This document shows positions 18,004 through 26,270 of a DNA stretch of 64,000 bases, piece by piece. The notes below the pieces were generated by a model. It did no database searches, was not told where the DNA came from, and worked only from the letters and a program-made list of their open reading frames with translations. Positions within the stretch are counted from its first letter, which is position 1, and every line of letters begins with the position of its first letter. The stretch lies in assembly GCF_913773735.1 (NCBI RefSeq), contig NZ_CAJYEB010000023.1, positions 372,001-436,000 of the forward strand, in the 5' to 3' direction. The DNA is from an uncultured Massilia sp. (GTDB lineage: Bacteria > Pseudomonadota > Gammaproteobacteria > Burkholderiales > Burkholderiaceae_D). A program made the translations under genes and the position numbers.

Positions 18004-18041
18004 GTGTACTCCTTGTCCTTGTTCTCTGATTGCCGTCCGGC

Positions 18042-18509
18042 TCAGCCGGCGCGGCCGGCCAGCCACGATTGCGTGGCGACGTCGTCCTCGCGCTTGCGCT
18101 GGCCGCGTTCCTGCTCGCGCGCGAACGCGTCCTCGTGCCGCTCGAGCACCTTGCCCAGCAGTTCGCGCCGCGTCCACGCCTGTTCCAGCTTGCGCTGCGA
18201 GACCGCCATGTTCGCCTCGTGCAAATGCAGGTCGGTGCGGTGGGTGTCCGCCAGCGCGAACACGGCCTGCTTGTAGTCGCCGCAGTTGAGCGCCAGCGCC
18301 GGCGACAGCGGCCGCGCGCCCGCCTGGCCGGTCGTCTGCGCGCCGGACGGACCGCTGCCCTCGGCCAGCGCGACCAGCGTGGCGACGCTGCTGGCGTAGC
18401 GCGCGCGCACCGCCTCCTGCTTCGCCAGGTCGGCCTGCAGGCGCTCGACTTCGGTGCCGCGCAGGCGCACCAGCGTGCCCAGGCTGCGGATCGTATCTGC
18501 CTTGCTCAT
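18042..18509 (-). CDS. fliJ: Flagellar export protein FliJ
   Basis: 155 aa. Coiled-coil protein with heptads over most of its length (LGTLVRLRGTEVERLQADLA, KLEQAWTRRELLGKVLERHE), ending in a charged tail. FliJ is the central stalk of the FliI export ATPase. Its ATG overlaps the fliI stop in an ATGA, so it is translationally coupled to fliI. Sequence conservation in this family is low; size and position carry the call. Confidence 0.85.
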   Translation of the reverse strand: MSKADTIRSLGTLVRLRGTEVERLQADLAKQEAVRARYASSVATLVALAEGSGPSGAQTTGQAGARPLSPALALNCGDYKQAVFALADTHRTDLHLHEANMAVSQRKLEQAWTRRELLGKVLERHEDAFAREQERGQRKREDDVATQSWLAGRAG

Positions 18510-19819
18510 GCCATCAGCGCCTTCAGTTGGTCGATGCAGGGGGCGAACGGGGCGTCCTCGCGCGTGCCCTGGCACAGGAAGGCCTCGATGTGCGGATGCA
18601 GCTTCACGGCGCGGTCGGTTTCCGGGTCGGCGCCGGGCTGGTAGGCGCCCAGCGGGATCAGGTCGCGCACGCGCGCATGCCTGGCCATCGCCGCCTTCAG
18701 CTTGCGCGCGGCGAGCGCGTGCTCGGGCGTGACCACCTGGGCCATGCAGCGGCTGATCGACTGGGCCACGTCGATGGCCGGGTAGTGGCCGCGTTCGGCC
18801 AGTTCGCGCGACAGCACGATGTGCCCGTCGAGGATGGCGCGCGCGCTGTCCACCACCGGGTCCTGCTGGTCGTCGCCCTCGGCCAGCACCGTGTAGATGG
18901 CGCTCATGCTGCCGGTGGCGCCTTCGCCGTTGCCGGCCGATTCGACCAGCTGCGGCAGGTGCGAGAACACCGACGGCGGGTAGCCGCGCGTGGCCGGCGG
19001 CTCGCCCAGCGACAGCGCCACCTCGCGCAGCGCCATCGCGTAGCGGGTCAGCGAATCGCACAGCAGCAGCACGTTCTGGCCGCGGTCGCGGAAGTGCGCC
19101 GCCACCGCGTGGCACAGTTCGGTCGCCATCACCCGCATCACGGGCGATTCGTCGGCCGGCGCCACCACCAGGACCGCGCGCTTCATGCCTTCCGGGCCGA
19201 GCGAGCGCTCGACGAATTCGCGCACCTCGCGGTTGCGCTCGCCGATCAGGCCGACCACGATCACGTCGGCCACGGTCTGGCGCGTGATCAGGCCCAGCAG
19301 CACCGACTTGCCGACGCCGGAGCCGGCCATCAGGCCGACGCGCTGGCCCTTGCCGATCGTGAGCATGGCATTGATCGCGCGCACGCCGACGTCCAGCGGC
19401 TCGTCCACCGGCGTCTTGCGCAGCGGGTTGACGCGCGGCGGGGCGCTCGGCAGCGGATGGTCGCCCTTCAGCGGGCCGAGGTCGTCGATCGGTTCGCCCA
19501 GGCCGTTCACCATGCGGCCCATCCAGGCCGGGCCGATGCGGGTCTCGCTCGGGCCGGCCGGCAGCACGCGCGCGCCGGTGGCGAGGTTGTCGGCCTTCTT
19601 GAACGGCATCAGGTACGTGACCTTGTCGCGAAAGCCCACCGCCTGCGCGTCGAGCCAGCCGCCGTCGACGGTCTCGACGCGGCAGCGCTGGCCCGTGTGC
19701 AGCTTGCAGCCGGTGCTCTCGAGCAGCAGGCCCTGGACCGCGACCAGGCGCCCGGTGGGCGTGGCCACCGGCACCGCGCCGATCTCGAGCGAGCGCAGGG
19801 TGTCGGCGAGGGCGCTCAC
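18506..19819 (-). CDS. fliI: Flagellum-specific ATPase FliI
   Basis: 437 aa, the usual length. Walker A GSGVGKS within RVGLMAGSGVGKSVLLGL; Walker B in QNVLLLCDSLTRYAMALREV; the F1-beta-like LGEPPATRGYPPSVFSHLPQ is intact. It energises unfolding and delivery of export substrates. The start is GTG 19819 overlapping the fliH stop in a GTGA; upstream sequence in this frame is fliH DNA read out of frame. Confidence 0.96.
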   Translation of the reverse strand: MSALADTLRSLEIGAVPVATPTGRLVAVQGLLLESTGCKLHTGQRCRVETVDGGWLDAQAVGFRDKVTYLMPFKKADNLATGARVLPAGPSETRIGPAWMGRMVNGLGEPIDDLGPLKGDHPLPSAPPRVNPLRKTPVDEPLDVGVRAINAMLTIGKGQRVGLMAGSGVGKSVLLGLITRQTVADVIVVGLIGERNREVREFVERSLGPEGMKRAVLVVAPADESPVMRVMATELCHAVAAHFRDRGQNVLLLCDSLTRYAMALREVALSLGEPPATRGYPPSVFSHLPQLVESAGNGEGATGSMSAIYTVLAEGDDQQDPVVDSARAILDGHIVLSRELAERGHYPAIDVAQSISRCMAQVVTPEHALAARKLKAAMARHARVRDLIPLGAYQPGADPETDRAVKLHPHIEAFLCQGTREDAPFAPCIDQLKALMA

Positions 19820-20493
19820 TCGGCCTCCCCGTCGCTGGCGGCCAGGCCGTCGCGCACCTGTTCCATGCAGGCGGCGAGGCGGCCCTGGCAGCCGGCATCG
19901 ACTTCGTGGTCGCCGGCCTTGACGCGGCACTCGCCCGGCTCGAGGCTGGGGTCGGGCAGCAGGTTCCACTTCTTGGCGCGCTTCGGATCGAGTTCCTGGA
20001 TGCGCTTGAGTTCTTCCGGATTGAGCAGCACCTCGACGTCCTCGCGCGTGGGCGGCATCGCGGCCAGCGCCTCGTCGACCAGGTTCAGCATCTGCACCGG
20101 CTGCAGCGCCAGTTCGGCGCGGATCACCTGGCGCGCGATCTTGCCGACCAGGTCGACGACCTCGTTGCGCTGGGCGTTCTTGTATTCGGTCTTGAGCTTC
20201 TTGAGCGCGCGCAGCAGCGCGTCGACCGGCTTGGACAGGTTGTCCAGCTCGGCCTGGGCGCGGGCGCGCGCCTCGGCGACGCCGCGCTCGACGCCTTCCG
20301 CATGGCCGGCGTCGTAGCCGTCGGCGCGGCCCTGTTCCAGGCCGGCGTCGTAGCCGTCGCGCTGGCCCTGGCGGTAGCCGTCGGCCACCGCCCCCTGCCA
20401 GTCTTCCTGGGCGGTGGGCGAGGGCGCGCTCTTGCCGGGCGCGGCCGAGAACTGGGCCAGCGGCGGGAAGTGGTAGGGCCGGAACTGCTTCAT
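19816..20493 (-). CDS. fliH: Flagellar export ATPase regulator FliH
   Basis: 225 aa. The N-terminal half carries the run of GxxxG repeats typical of FliH (about residues 38-72: GYRQGQRDGYDAGLEQGRAD then GYDAGHAEGVERG). The C-terminal half is the FliI-binding domain with EVVDLVGKIARQVIRAELAL and VEVLLNPEELKRIQEL. It overlaps both neighbours by 4 bp (fliG upstream, fliI downstream). Confidence 0.93.
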   Translation of the reverse strand: MKQFRPYHFPPLAQFSAAPGKSAPSPTAQEDWQGAVADGYRQGQRDGYDAGLEQGRADGYDAGHAEGVERGVAEARARAQAELDNLSKPVDALLRALKKLKTEYKNAQRNEVVDLVGKIARQVIRAELALQPVQMLNLVDEALAAMPPTREDVEVLLNPEELKRIQELDPKRAKKWNLLPDPSLEPGECRVKAGDHEVDAGCQGRLAACMEQVRDGLAASDGEAE

Positions 20494-21512
20494 TCGGCGG
20501 TGGCCTCGGCGAACAGCTGGACTTCGATCTCGCCGTTGTCGACGAGCTCCTTGACCGACGCCATGATCTCGCGGCGGGTCTGCTCGATGCGCGACATCGG
20601 CACGGGGCCGGAACGGCGCATCAGGTCCTCGAAGCTCTGCGCCTGGCGCTTCGGCATGGCGCCGAGGATGGCGTCGCGCAGCAGCGGCTCGGCGCCCTTG
20701 AGGGCGATGGCCCACTGCTCCAGCGGGATCTCGTCGAGCAGGCGCGTGACGACCTGCTCGGTCTGGCGCGACAGGATGAAGAAGTCGTACATCGACATCT
20801 CGATCTTGGACACGACGTCCGGATCGTGGGCGCGCAGCAGCTCGACCATGCCGGCGCGGTTGTTCGGCAGGCGGTTCAGGATCTCGGCGGCCTGGCGCAC
20901 GCCTTCGACGGCGGTGCTCTGGGTGTCGAGCGCCGACAGGCAGCGCTGCACCAGCTCTTCCAGCTCGCGCAGCAGGTCGCGGTCGATCTCTTCCAGGCGC
21001 GCCAGGTTCAGCAGCACCAGCTCGCGGCCGTCCTCCGGCAGGGCGTCGATGATCTGGCCGGCCAGGCTGGGCGGCAGGAAGGCCAGGAACACGGCCTGCA
21101 TCTGCACGTGCTCGGCGGCGATGTACTCGGCCAGCCACTTCGGCGACGCGTACTGCAGGCGCGCCATCATCGGCCGGATGGCGTCGCCGTAGATCGTGTT
21201 CAGCACGCTGTTGGCGATGTCGTTGCCCAGCGCGAGGTCGAGCGAGCGCTTGAGGTAGCTGCGCGAGGCGCCGTGCAGGCCGCTCTGCTGGCGGTAGTCG
21301 TCGAAGAACTTCTGGATCGAGGTCTTGACGGCATCGACCTTGATGCCGCTCATCCGGCTCATCACCTGGGTCAGCTCGATCAGCTCTTCGCGCTCGAGGC
21401 AGCGCAGCACGGCGGCCGCGGGCTCCTCGCCGATGGACAGCAGCACGATCGCGGCCTGTTCGACCGGGGTCAAGACCACTTCCTGCTCGTCGTTATTGTT
21501 CAGATCCGCCAT
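20490..21512 (-). CDS. fliG: Flagellar motor switch protein FliG
   Basis: 340 aa, normal. N domain LTPVEQAAIVLLSIGEEPAA; middle domain with ASPKWLAEYIAAEHVQMQAV (the usual EHPQ is EHVQ here); C domain with IEMSMYDFFILSRQTEQ, LKGAEPLLRDAILGAMPKRQ and AQSFEDLMRRSGPVPMSRIE. FliG couples MotA to rotor rotation at the top of the C ring. It overlaps fliF by 20 bp. Confidence 0.97.
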   Translation of the reverse strand: MADLNNNDEQEVVLTPVEQAAIVLLSIGEEPAAAVLRCLEREELIELTQVMSRMSGIKVDAVKTSIQKFFDDYRQQSGLHGASRSYLKRSLDLALGNDIANSVLNTIYGDAIRPMMARLQYASPKWLAEYIAAEHVQMQAVFLAFLPPSLAGQIIDALPEDGRELVLLNLARLEEIDRDLLRELEELVQRCLSALDTQSTAVEGVRQAAEILNRLPNNRAGMVELLRAHDPDVVSKIEMSMYDFFILSRQTEQVVTRLLDEIPLEQWAIALKGAEPLLRDAILGAMPKRQAQSFEDLMRRSGPVPMSRIEQTRREIMASVKELVDNGEIEVQLFAEATAE

Positions 21513-23274
21513 TTTTCTTCTGCACCCATTGTTTGACCACTTCCGCCACCCGCTCCGGCTCCTTGCCGGCCAATACCTTCAGGTGGTCGACCATCACGTC
21601 CACGGCCGAACCGGCCGGGGGCAAATCGTAGTTTTCCAGCAGCGGCTGGACCGGCATGGTGCCCGGCATCGCCAGGCCACCCGCCGCGGCCGGCGTGCCC
21701 GGCAGGGCCGCCGCCGCCCCCGCCAGCGCCGGGGTGGCGCCGGCGCCGGCCGGCGCGGCCAGCGCCGCGGCATTGCCCGCGGCCGCGGTGGCGCCGGCGC
21801 CCGCCAGGGCCGGCGCGCCGGTGGCCGGGATCGTGGCCAGCGGGGCCGGGGCCAGGCGCTGCGTCAGCAGCTTCATCAGCGGACGCAGCACCAGGAACCA
21901 GCCCAGCAGGGCGCCCAGCGCGTACATCGCCCAGCCGGTCATGTCGACCACGTTGTCGCGTTCCTGCCACCACGGCTCGGCCGCGACCGGCGCCGGGAAG
22001 TTCAGCGAGGACACGGCCAGCACGTCGCCGCGCGCCGCGTCGATGCCCAGGCCGCCGCGCAGGATCTTGTCGATGTTCGCGATCTCGGCCGGGGTCCAGC
22101 CGGTCTTGGCATTGCCCGCCTTGGCATTGTTCAGCACCACGGCGACCGACAGCTTCTTGAGGCGGCCGCGCGAGCGCTTGATCTGGGTGATGGCGCGGTC
22201 GTAGGCGTACTGGCGGGTGGTGGCGTTCTTGCGCGCGCTGCCGTCGTCCGGCTTGGCGGCGTTCGGATCGGCCGGCGCGTTCGGATCGGCCGGCGGGTTG
22301 GCCGGCACCGGCGGGCGGTTCGACAGCGTGCCCGGCACGCCCAGCGCCATGCGGTTCTTCTCCATCTCCTCGCGCATCGCTTCGCTGGTGACCTTCGGGG
22401 CTTCGCCGTATTTTTCCTGGGTCTCCTCGACCTTGTCGTTGTCGACGTCGGCCGTCACGCTGACCTTGAAGTTGTCGGCGCCGAGCACGGGGCCGAGCAG
22501 CTCGTTGACGTTGCCGCGCACCTCGTCCTGGAAGCGCTTGGCGGCGGTATCGCCCTGGGCGGCGCCGTCGAAGCCGTCGGCCAGGTCCACGCGCGAGGAT
22601 AGGTAGTTGCCGTTCTGGTCGACCAGCGACACGCGCGCCGGCGCCAGGCTGGCGACGCTGCCCGAGACCAGGTTGACGATCGCCGCGATCTGCTCGTTCG
22701 ACAGGCTCTTGCCCGGCTTGGTCGCGATCACCACCGAGGCCGAGGACTTGTCGCCGTCGGCGGCGACGAAGGAGCTCGACTTGGCGATCGCCAGGTGCAC
22801 GCGCGCCGAGGCGATCGCGTCCATCGTCAGGATCGACTGCGCCAGCTCGCCTTCGAGGCCGCGGCGGAAGCGCACGTCCTGCACGAACTGCGACACGCCC
22901 AGCGGGTCGTTCTTGTCCATCAGCTCCAGGCCGGCCGGCAGCTGCGCGGTGACGCCCTTGGCGGCCAGCAGCATGCGCACCTTGCCCAGCTGGGACGCGG
23001 GGACCAGCACCTGGCCGGACTCGGGATGCACGCGGTAAGGGACGTGCTCGGCCTCGAGCACGCTCATCATGTCGCTGGCGGCGACCTTCTCGCGCGCGCC
23101 GAACACCGGCTTGTAGCCCGCCTGGTCGTTCCACATGTACAGCATGACGGCCGCGGTGATGCCGATGGCCAGCACCAGCATCGGGGTCAGGTTCTTCGAC
23201 AGCGAGGCCGGCAGGGCCAGGCGCTTGCCGGCGAAGGTATTCTTGAGGGTAGCGATCACGTTCGTTCCTGTCAC
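21493..23274 (-). CDS. fliF: Flagellar MS-ring protein FliF
   Basis: 593 aa. Two TM segments: about 29-47 (LTPMLVLAIGITAAVMLYMW) and about 455-475 (MTGWAMYALGALLGWFLVLR). Between them are the YscJ-like domains with YRVHPESGQVLVPASQLGKV and SARVHLAIAKSSSFVAADGD. The C-terminal tail after an Ala-rich linker binds FliG. Start is GTG 23274, overlapping the fliE stop as GTGA. Confidence 0.96.
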   Translation of the reverse strand: MTGTNVIATLKNTFAGKRLALPASLSKNLTPMLVLAIGITAAVMLYMWNDQAGYKPVFGAREKVAASDMMSVLEAEHVPYRVHPESGQVLVPASQLGKVRMLLAAKGVTAQLPAGLELMDKNDPLGVSQFVQDVRFRRGLEGELAQSILTMDAIASARVHLAIAKSSSFVAADGDKSSASVVIATKPGKSLSNEQIAAIVNLVSGSVASLAPARVSLVDQNGNYLSSRVDLADGFDGAAQGDTAAKRFQDEVRGNVNELLGPVLGADNFKVSVTADVDNDKVEETQEKYGEAPKVTSEAMREEMEKNRMALGVPGTLSNRPPVPANPPADPNAPADPNAAKPDDGSARKNATTRQYAYDRAITQIKRSRGRLKKLSVAVVLNNAKAGNAKTGWTPAEIANIDKILRGGLGIDAARGDVLAVSSLNFPAPVAAEPWWQERDNVVDMTGWAMYALGALLGWFLVLRPLMKLLTQRLAPAPLATIPATGAPALAGAGATAAAGNAAALAAPAGAGATPALAGAAAALPGTPAAAGGLAMPGTMPVQPLLENYDLPPAGSAVDVMVDHLKVLAGKEPERVAEVVKQWVQKKNGGSEQ

Positions 23275-23615
23275 ACCGGGAGCTTGAGCAGCTCGTCGAC
23301 GGCGCCCATCACCTTGTTACGGACCTGCATCAGCATCTGGAACGACAGGCTGGCCTGCTGCGAGGACAGCATCGCGCCGACCAGGTCGTCGCTCTTGCCG
23401 CTGTCGACGGCCGCCATCTTTTCGCCGGCGACGCGCTGTTCGTTGTCGACACTGGCCAGTGCATCCTTCATGCTTTGCGTGAACGAGGCATTGCCGTTGT
23501 TGTTGCCTTGCACAAGCTGGCCGGCATCCATTGCCGGCATGACGGCGAGGCGGCTCGCCTCGTTGGTCAGCGCGGCCAGGTCAGCCTGGATCAGGCCGGC
23601 AAGTTCAGTTGCCAT
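23271..23615 (-). CDS. fliE: Flagellar hook-basal body complex protein FliE
   Basis: 114 aa, family size. The C-terminus is diagnostic: SGKSDDLVGAMLSSQQASLS then FQMLMQVRNKVMGAVDELLK. The ATG at 23615 (GGGAG ten bases upstream) gives MATELAGLIQADLAAL; an ATG at 23657 would add 14 residues without a good ribosome site. FliE joins the MS ring to the rod. First gene of the long minus-strand run. Confidence 0.94.
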   Translation of the reverse strand: MATELAGLIQADLAALTNEASRLAVMPAMDAGQLVQGNNNGNASFTQSMKDALASVDNEQRVAGEKMAAVDSGKSDDLVGAMLSSQQASLSFQMLMQVRNKVMGAVDELLKLPV

Positions 23616-23653
23616 CGTTGTTGGACTCCCATGCGTGAGGTTGGCGTATCGTA

Positions 23654-23671
23654 ACAATTACTTAAAATTGT
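23654..23671. promoter_or_regulatory. Inverted repeat ACAATT-N6-AATTGT, operator-like
   Basis: Perfect 6-bp arms separated by six bases. It lies between the proposed -35 and -10 boxes of the minus-strand fliE promoter, where a repressor site would be expected. The same architecture recurs at 23700-23717, centre to centre 46 bp. The binding protein is unknown. Confidence 0.45.
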
Positions 23672-23699
23672 CAATGAATTACTGGTGACAAATGTTGCC

Positions 23700-23717
23700 G
23701 CAATTCACTTTAATTGC
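23700..23717. promoter_or_regulatory. Inverted repeat GCAATT-N6-AATTGC, operator-like
   Basis: Perfect 6-bp arms separated by six bases, same layout as 23654-23671 with one arm base changed. An extra half-site GCAATT follows at 23719-23724. Situated just upstream of the proposed fliE -35 box, a position that suits an activator or a second dimer. Confidence 0.45.
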
Positions 23718-23966
23718 AGCAATTGTTAAATCGTTAGTTTCGTGACATCGCTTGGTTTCTTCTGCGGAACCGGCGAGAATAGCAGCTGTCGTTCTGACCA
23801 CTCTCAGTAAATTTTTGTTTTTCAAGGGCCAGTCCCCGCATCTTACCGTAGGGCAATCGCGAATTCAAAGAGGAATATCATCTGATCCGACACACTTTAA
23901 CGGGTATAATAGTTTCCCAGAAGAATGAAAAAATAGTATTACCAATTAACATTTTTTTATCGATCC

Positions 23967-24821
23967 ATGTCGAACGCCACCCCTGACAATAACCCGCAGT
24001 ACCAGGTGCTGGACCCCACGCTGCTGGGGCGTCCCGTGCACCTGCTGCCCCAGTTTGCCGGGCGTCTGCAGGACGACCTGGATGCTGCAATGCAAGGTAG
24101 CGCACGCCGTTACTGGGCCGGATGGCGCCTCGAGAACGTGGAATTCGGGCGGGTGCCGCGCGAGCAAAACCTGCGCTGGATGGCTGTCAATGGGGCACTT
24201 GGATCGGTTTGCGTCGTGTTCGAACGTTGTTTGCTGCTGACACTGTTGGAGCGGCGCTACGGTGGCCGTGGCGCATCCGCAACGCAAAAAGACCCCCAGA
24301 CGGAGCGGGTCACCGCGACGGAAGAGCGACTGACCGTCGTATTGACGCAACAAACTGTCGATCTGTTGTATGCGCGCGTCGCTGCCAGCACGGGAATGGA
24401 GGTGGCGCCGCGGCCGGTGGCCGCCGCCGCCGTGACCGCCGCGCCGGCGCCGGCGTCCAACGCCTGGGCTGTGCGTATACAAGTGCGCAACGCCGAGGAC
24501 CAGGTCGGCCAGTTCTGGATCGCGCCCGACCAGCAGTTGATGGCCGCGATCCTGGGCAGCCTGCGCCCCGAGCTGCCGCGCGGCCCCGGCGCGCGCGGTC
24601 CCGCCGAGCCGCTGGCGGCGAAGCTGCAGGTCAAGCTGGAAGGGCGCCTGGCCAGCAAGGAAATCACGCTGGGCGCGCTGTTCGACCTGAAGGTCGGCGA
24701 CGTCATCCCGGTCGACGTGGGCCGGGCCGACGTGCTGCTCGACGAGGCGCGCCTGTTCACCGCCGCGGTGGCGGAGAGCCGTGGCAAGCTGTGTTTAACT
24801 TCTTTCGAAGATGCCGAATAA
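23967..24821 (+). CDS. fliM: Motor switch protein FliM, short lateral type
   Basis: 284 aa versus about 330 in chemotactic FliM. The middle domain (QFAGRLQDDLDAAMQGSARR, YWAGWRLENVEFGRVPREQN) and a C-terminal SpoA domain (LQVKLEGRLASKEITLGALF then DLKVGDVIPVDVG) are recognisable. The N-terminus MSNATPDNNPQYQVLDPTLL has no LSQ-EIDALL motif, the CheY-P binding site. It heads fliMNPQR-flhBA; fliN follows after 3 bp. Divergent but confident because of the SpoA domain and order. Confidence 0.82.
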   Translation: MSNATPDNNPQYQVLDPTLLGRPVHLLPQFAGRLQDDLDAAMQGSARRYWAGWRLENVEFGRVPREQNLRWMAVNGALGSVCVVFERCLLLTLLERRYGGRGASATQKDPQTERVTATEERLTVVLTQQTVDLLYARVAASTGMEVAPRPVAAAAVTAAPAPASNAWAVRIQVRNAEDQVGQFWIAPDQQLMAAILGSLRPELPRGPGARGPAEPLAAKLQVKLEGRLASKEITLGALFDLKVGDVIPVDVGRADVLLDEARLFTAAVAESRGKLCLTSFEDAE

Positions 24822-24824
24822 ATT

Positions 24825-25187
24825 ATGGATATGAACCTGAACGATCAATTCGCTGCCGGTGGCGATCTCATCATCGATGACCTCGCCGGCGACGAGGCCG
24901 CCGCCCCCGCGCCCGCCGCGGCGCGCGCCCCGCGCCTGCCGCAGATGATGCGGCGCATTCCGGTGACCCTGACGCTGGAAGTGGGCTCGACCCGCATCTC
25001 TCTGCAGGAACTGATGTCGATCGGCCCGTCCAGCGTGCTGCCGCTCGACGCGCTGGCCGGCGAGCCGCTGGTCATCAAGGTCAACGGCGCCGCCATCGGC
25101 CGCGCCGAAGTCGTGGTCGCCGGCGAGCAGTACGGCCTGAAGGTGATCGACCTGGACGGCCTCAACCTGGACATGCTGACGTCATGA
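24825..25187 (+). CDS. fliN: Motor switch protein FliN
   Basis: 120 aa. A disordered Ala/Pro-rich N-terminus (1-40) precedes a full SpoA domain: IPVTLTLEVGSTRISLQELM, GPSSVLPLDALAGEPLVIKV, NGAAIGRAEVVVAGEQYGLK. FliN forms the lower part of the C ring and docks FliH. The stop overlaps the fliP start (ATGA). Confidence 0.94.
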   Translation: MDMNLNDQFAAGGDLIIDDLAGDEAAAPAPAAARAPRLPQMMRRIPVTLTLEVGSTRISLQELMSIGPSSVLPLDALAGEPLVIKVNGAAIGRAEVVVAGEQYGLKVIDLDGLNLDMLTS

Positions 25188-25960
25188 TGTGGTCGAAGGG
25201 CGGCGCGCTGCTGCGCCGCTATGCGCCGGCCGCCGCCGGCGCCGCATTGCTGCTGGCCGCCGCGCATGCATCGGCCGCCCCGGCGGGACAGGACGTCCTG
25301 CCGGGCGTGATCCCCGGTTCGAGCAGCGGCCTGACGGTGAAGTCGCAGATCCTGGTCCTGATGACCATCCTCGGGCTGTTGCCCGTGATGGTCATGATGA
25401 TGACCAGCTTCACCCGCTTCGTGATCGTGCTGTCGCTGCTGCGCCAGGCCCTGGGCCTGCAGCAGGGCCTGCCCAACCGCATCATCACCGGCGTGGCGCT
25501 GATCCTCACGCTGCTGGTGATGCGCCCGGTCGGGATGCAGGTCTGGAACGAGGCCTTCGTCCCCTACGACAAGGACCGCATCTCGCTGGAGCAGGCGCTC
25601 AAGACGGCCGAGGTGCCGCTGTCGCGCTTCATGCTGGCCCAGACCAGCAAGACGGCGCTGGCGCAGATCGCGCACCTGGCCGGCGAGCCCGCCGCGATGG
25701 CGCCGATGGAGCGCGCCTTCACGGTCAAGCTGGCCGCGTTCGTGCTGTCGGAACTGAAGAGCGCGTTCCAGATCGGCTGCATGCTGTTCATCCCGTTCCT
25801 GATCATCGACCTCGTGGTCTCGTCGGTGCTGATGGCGATGGGCATGATGATGCTGTCGCCGCTGGTGATCTCGCTGCCGTTCAAGCTGCTGCTGTTCGTG
25901 CTCGTCGACGGCTGGACCCTGACCGTGAACACGCTGGTCGGCAGCATCCACGGCGTCTAG
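25184..25960 (+). CDS. fliP: Flagellar export gate protein FliP
   Basis: 258 aa. Cleavable signal peptide (about 1-33, ending ASA), then four TM segments with the family stretches LMTILGLLPVMVMMMTSFTR, FVIVLSLLRQALGLQQGLPN and LVVSSVLMAMGMMMLSPLVI. FliP, FliQ and FliR form the inner-membrane export channel. fliO, usually found just upstream, is absent here: fliN abuts fliP directly. Confidence 0.97.
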   Translation: MMWSKGGALLRRYAPAAAGAALLLAAAHASAAPAGQDVLPGVIPGSSSGLTVKSQILVLMTILGLLPVMVMMMTSFTRFVIVLSLLRQALGLQQGLPNRIITGVALILTLLVMRPVGMQVWNEAFVPYDKDRISLEQALKTAEVPLSRFMLAQTSKTALAQIAHLAGEPAAMAPMERAFTVKLAAFVLSELKSAFQIGCMLFIPFLIIDLVVSSVLMAMGMMMLSPLVISLPFKLLLFVLVDGWTLTVNTLVGSIHGV

Positions 25961-25990
25961 CGCCCCGTTTCCATTCAATCCGTACTCCGC

Positions 25991-26260
25991 ATGACTCCTG
26001 ATATCGCCGTGGACGTGGTGGTCGAAGCCCTGCAGCTCGTGATGCTGCTGGTGATGGTGCTCGTGGTGCCGGGCCTGGTGGCCGGCGTCGTCGTCGCCCT
26101 CGTGCAGGCCGCCACCCAGATCAACGAACAGACGCTGAGCTTCCTGCCGCGCCTGCTGGTCACGCTGCTCGCGCTGATCCTGGCCGGGCACTGGATGACC
26201 GTCAAGCTGATGGACTACTGCGTGGCCGTGTTCCAGCGCGCCGCCAGCCTCGTCGCCTAG
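25991..26260 (+). CDS. fliQ: Flagellar export gate protein FliQ
   Basis: 89 aa, exactly the family size. Two TM segments (about 15-38 LQLVMLLVMVLVVPGLVAGV and 50-75) with the conserved AATQINEQTLSFLPRLL between them. Small inner-membrane subunit of the export channel. Thirty bases after fliP and 10 before fliR. Confidence 0.96.
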   Translation: MTPDIAVDVVVEALQLVMLLVMVLVVPGLVAGVVVALVQAATQINEQTLSFLPRLLVTLLALILAGHWMTVKLMDYCVAVFQRAASLVA

Positions 26261-26270
26261 CGCCGCGTCG

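Larger units (their letters stand above)
23616..23966. promoter_or_regulatory. Divergent control region between fliE and fliM
   Basis: About 350 bp, strikingly AT-rich compared with its flanks. It must start the two halves of the locus. On the minus strand TTGACA (complement of 23669-23674) is followed 15 bp later by TACGAT, a plausible sigma-70-like promoter for fliE. On the plus strand TATAAT is at 23905-23910, 57 bp before the fliM ATG, without a clear -35 box. Two perfect inverted repeats with 6-bp spacers (see separate entries) lie on the fliE side. I found no convincing sigma-54 or sigma-28 box. Confidence 0.55.
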
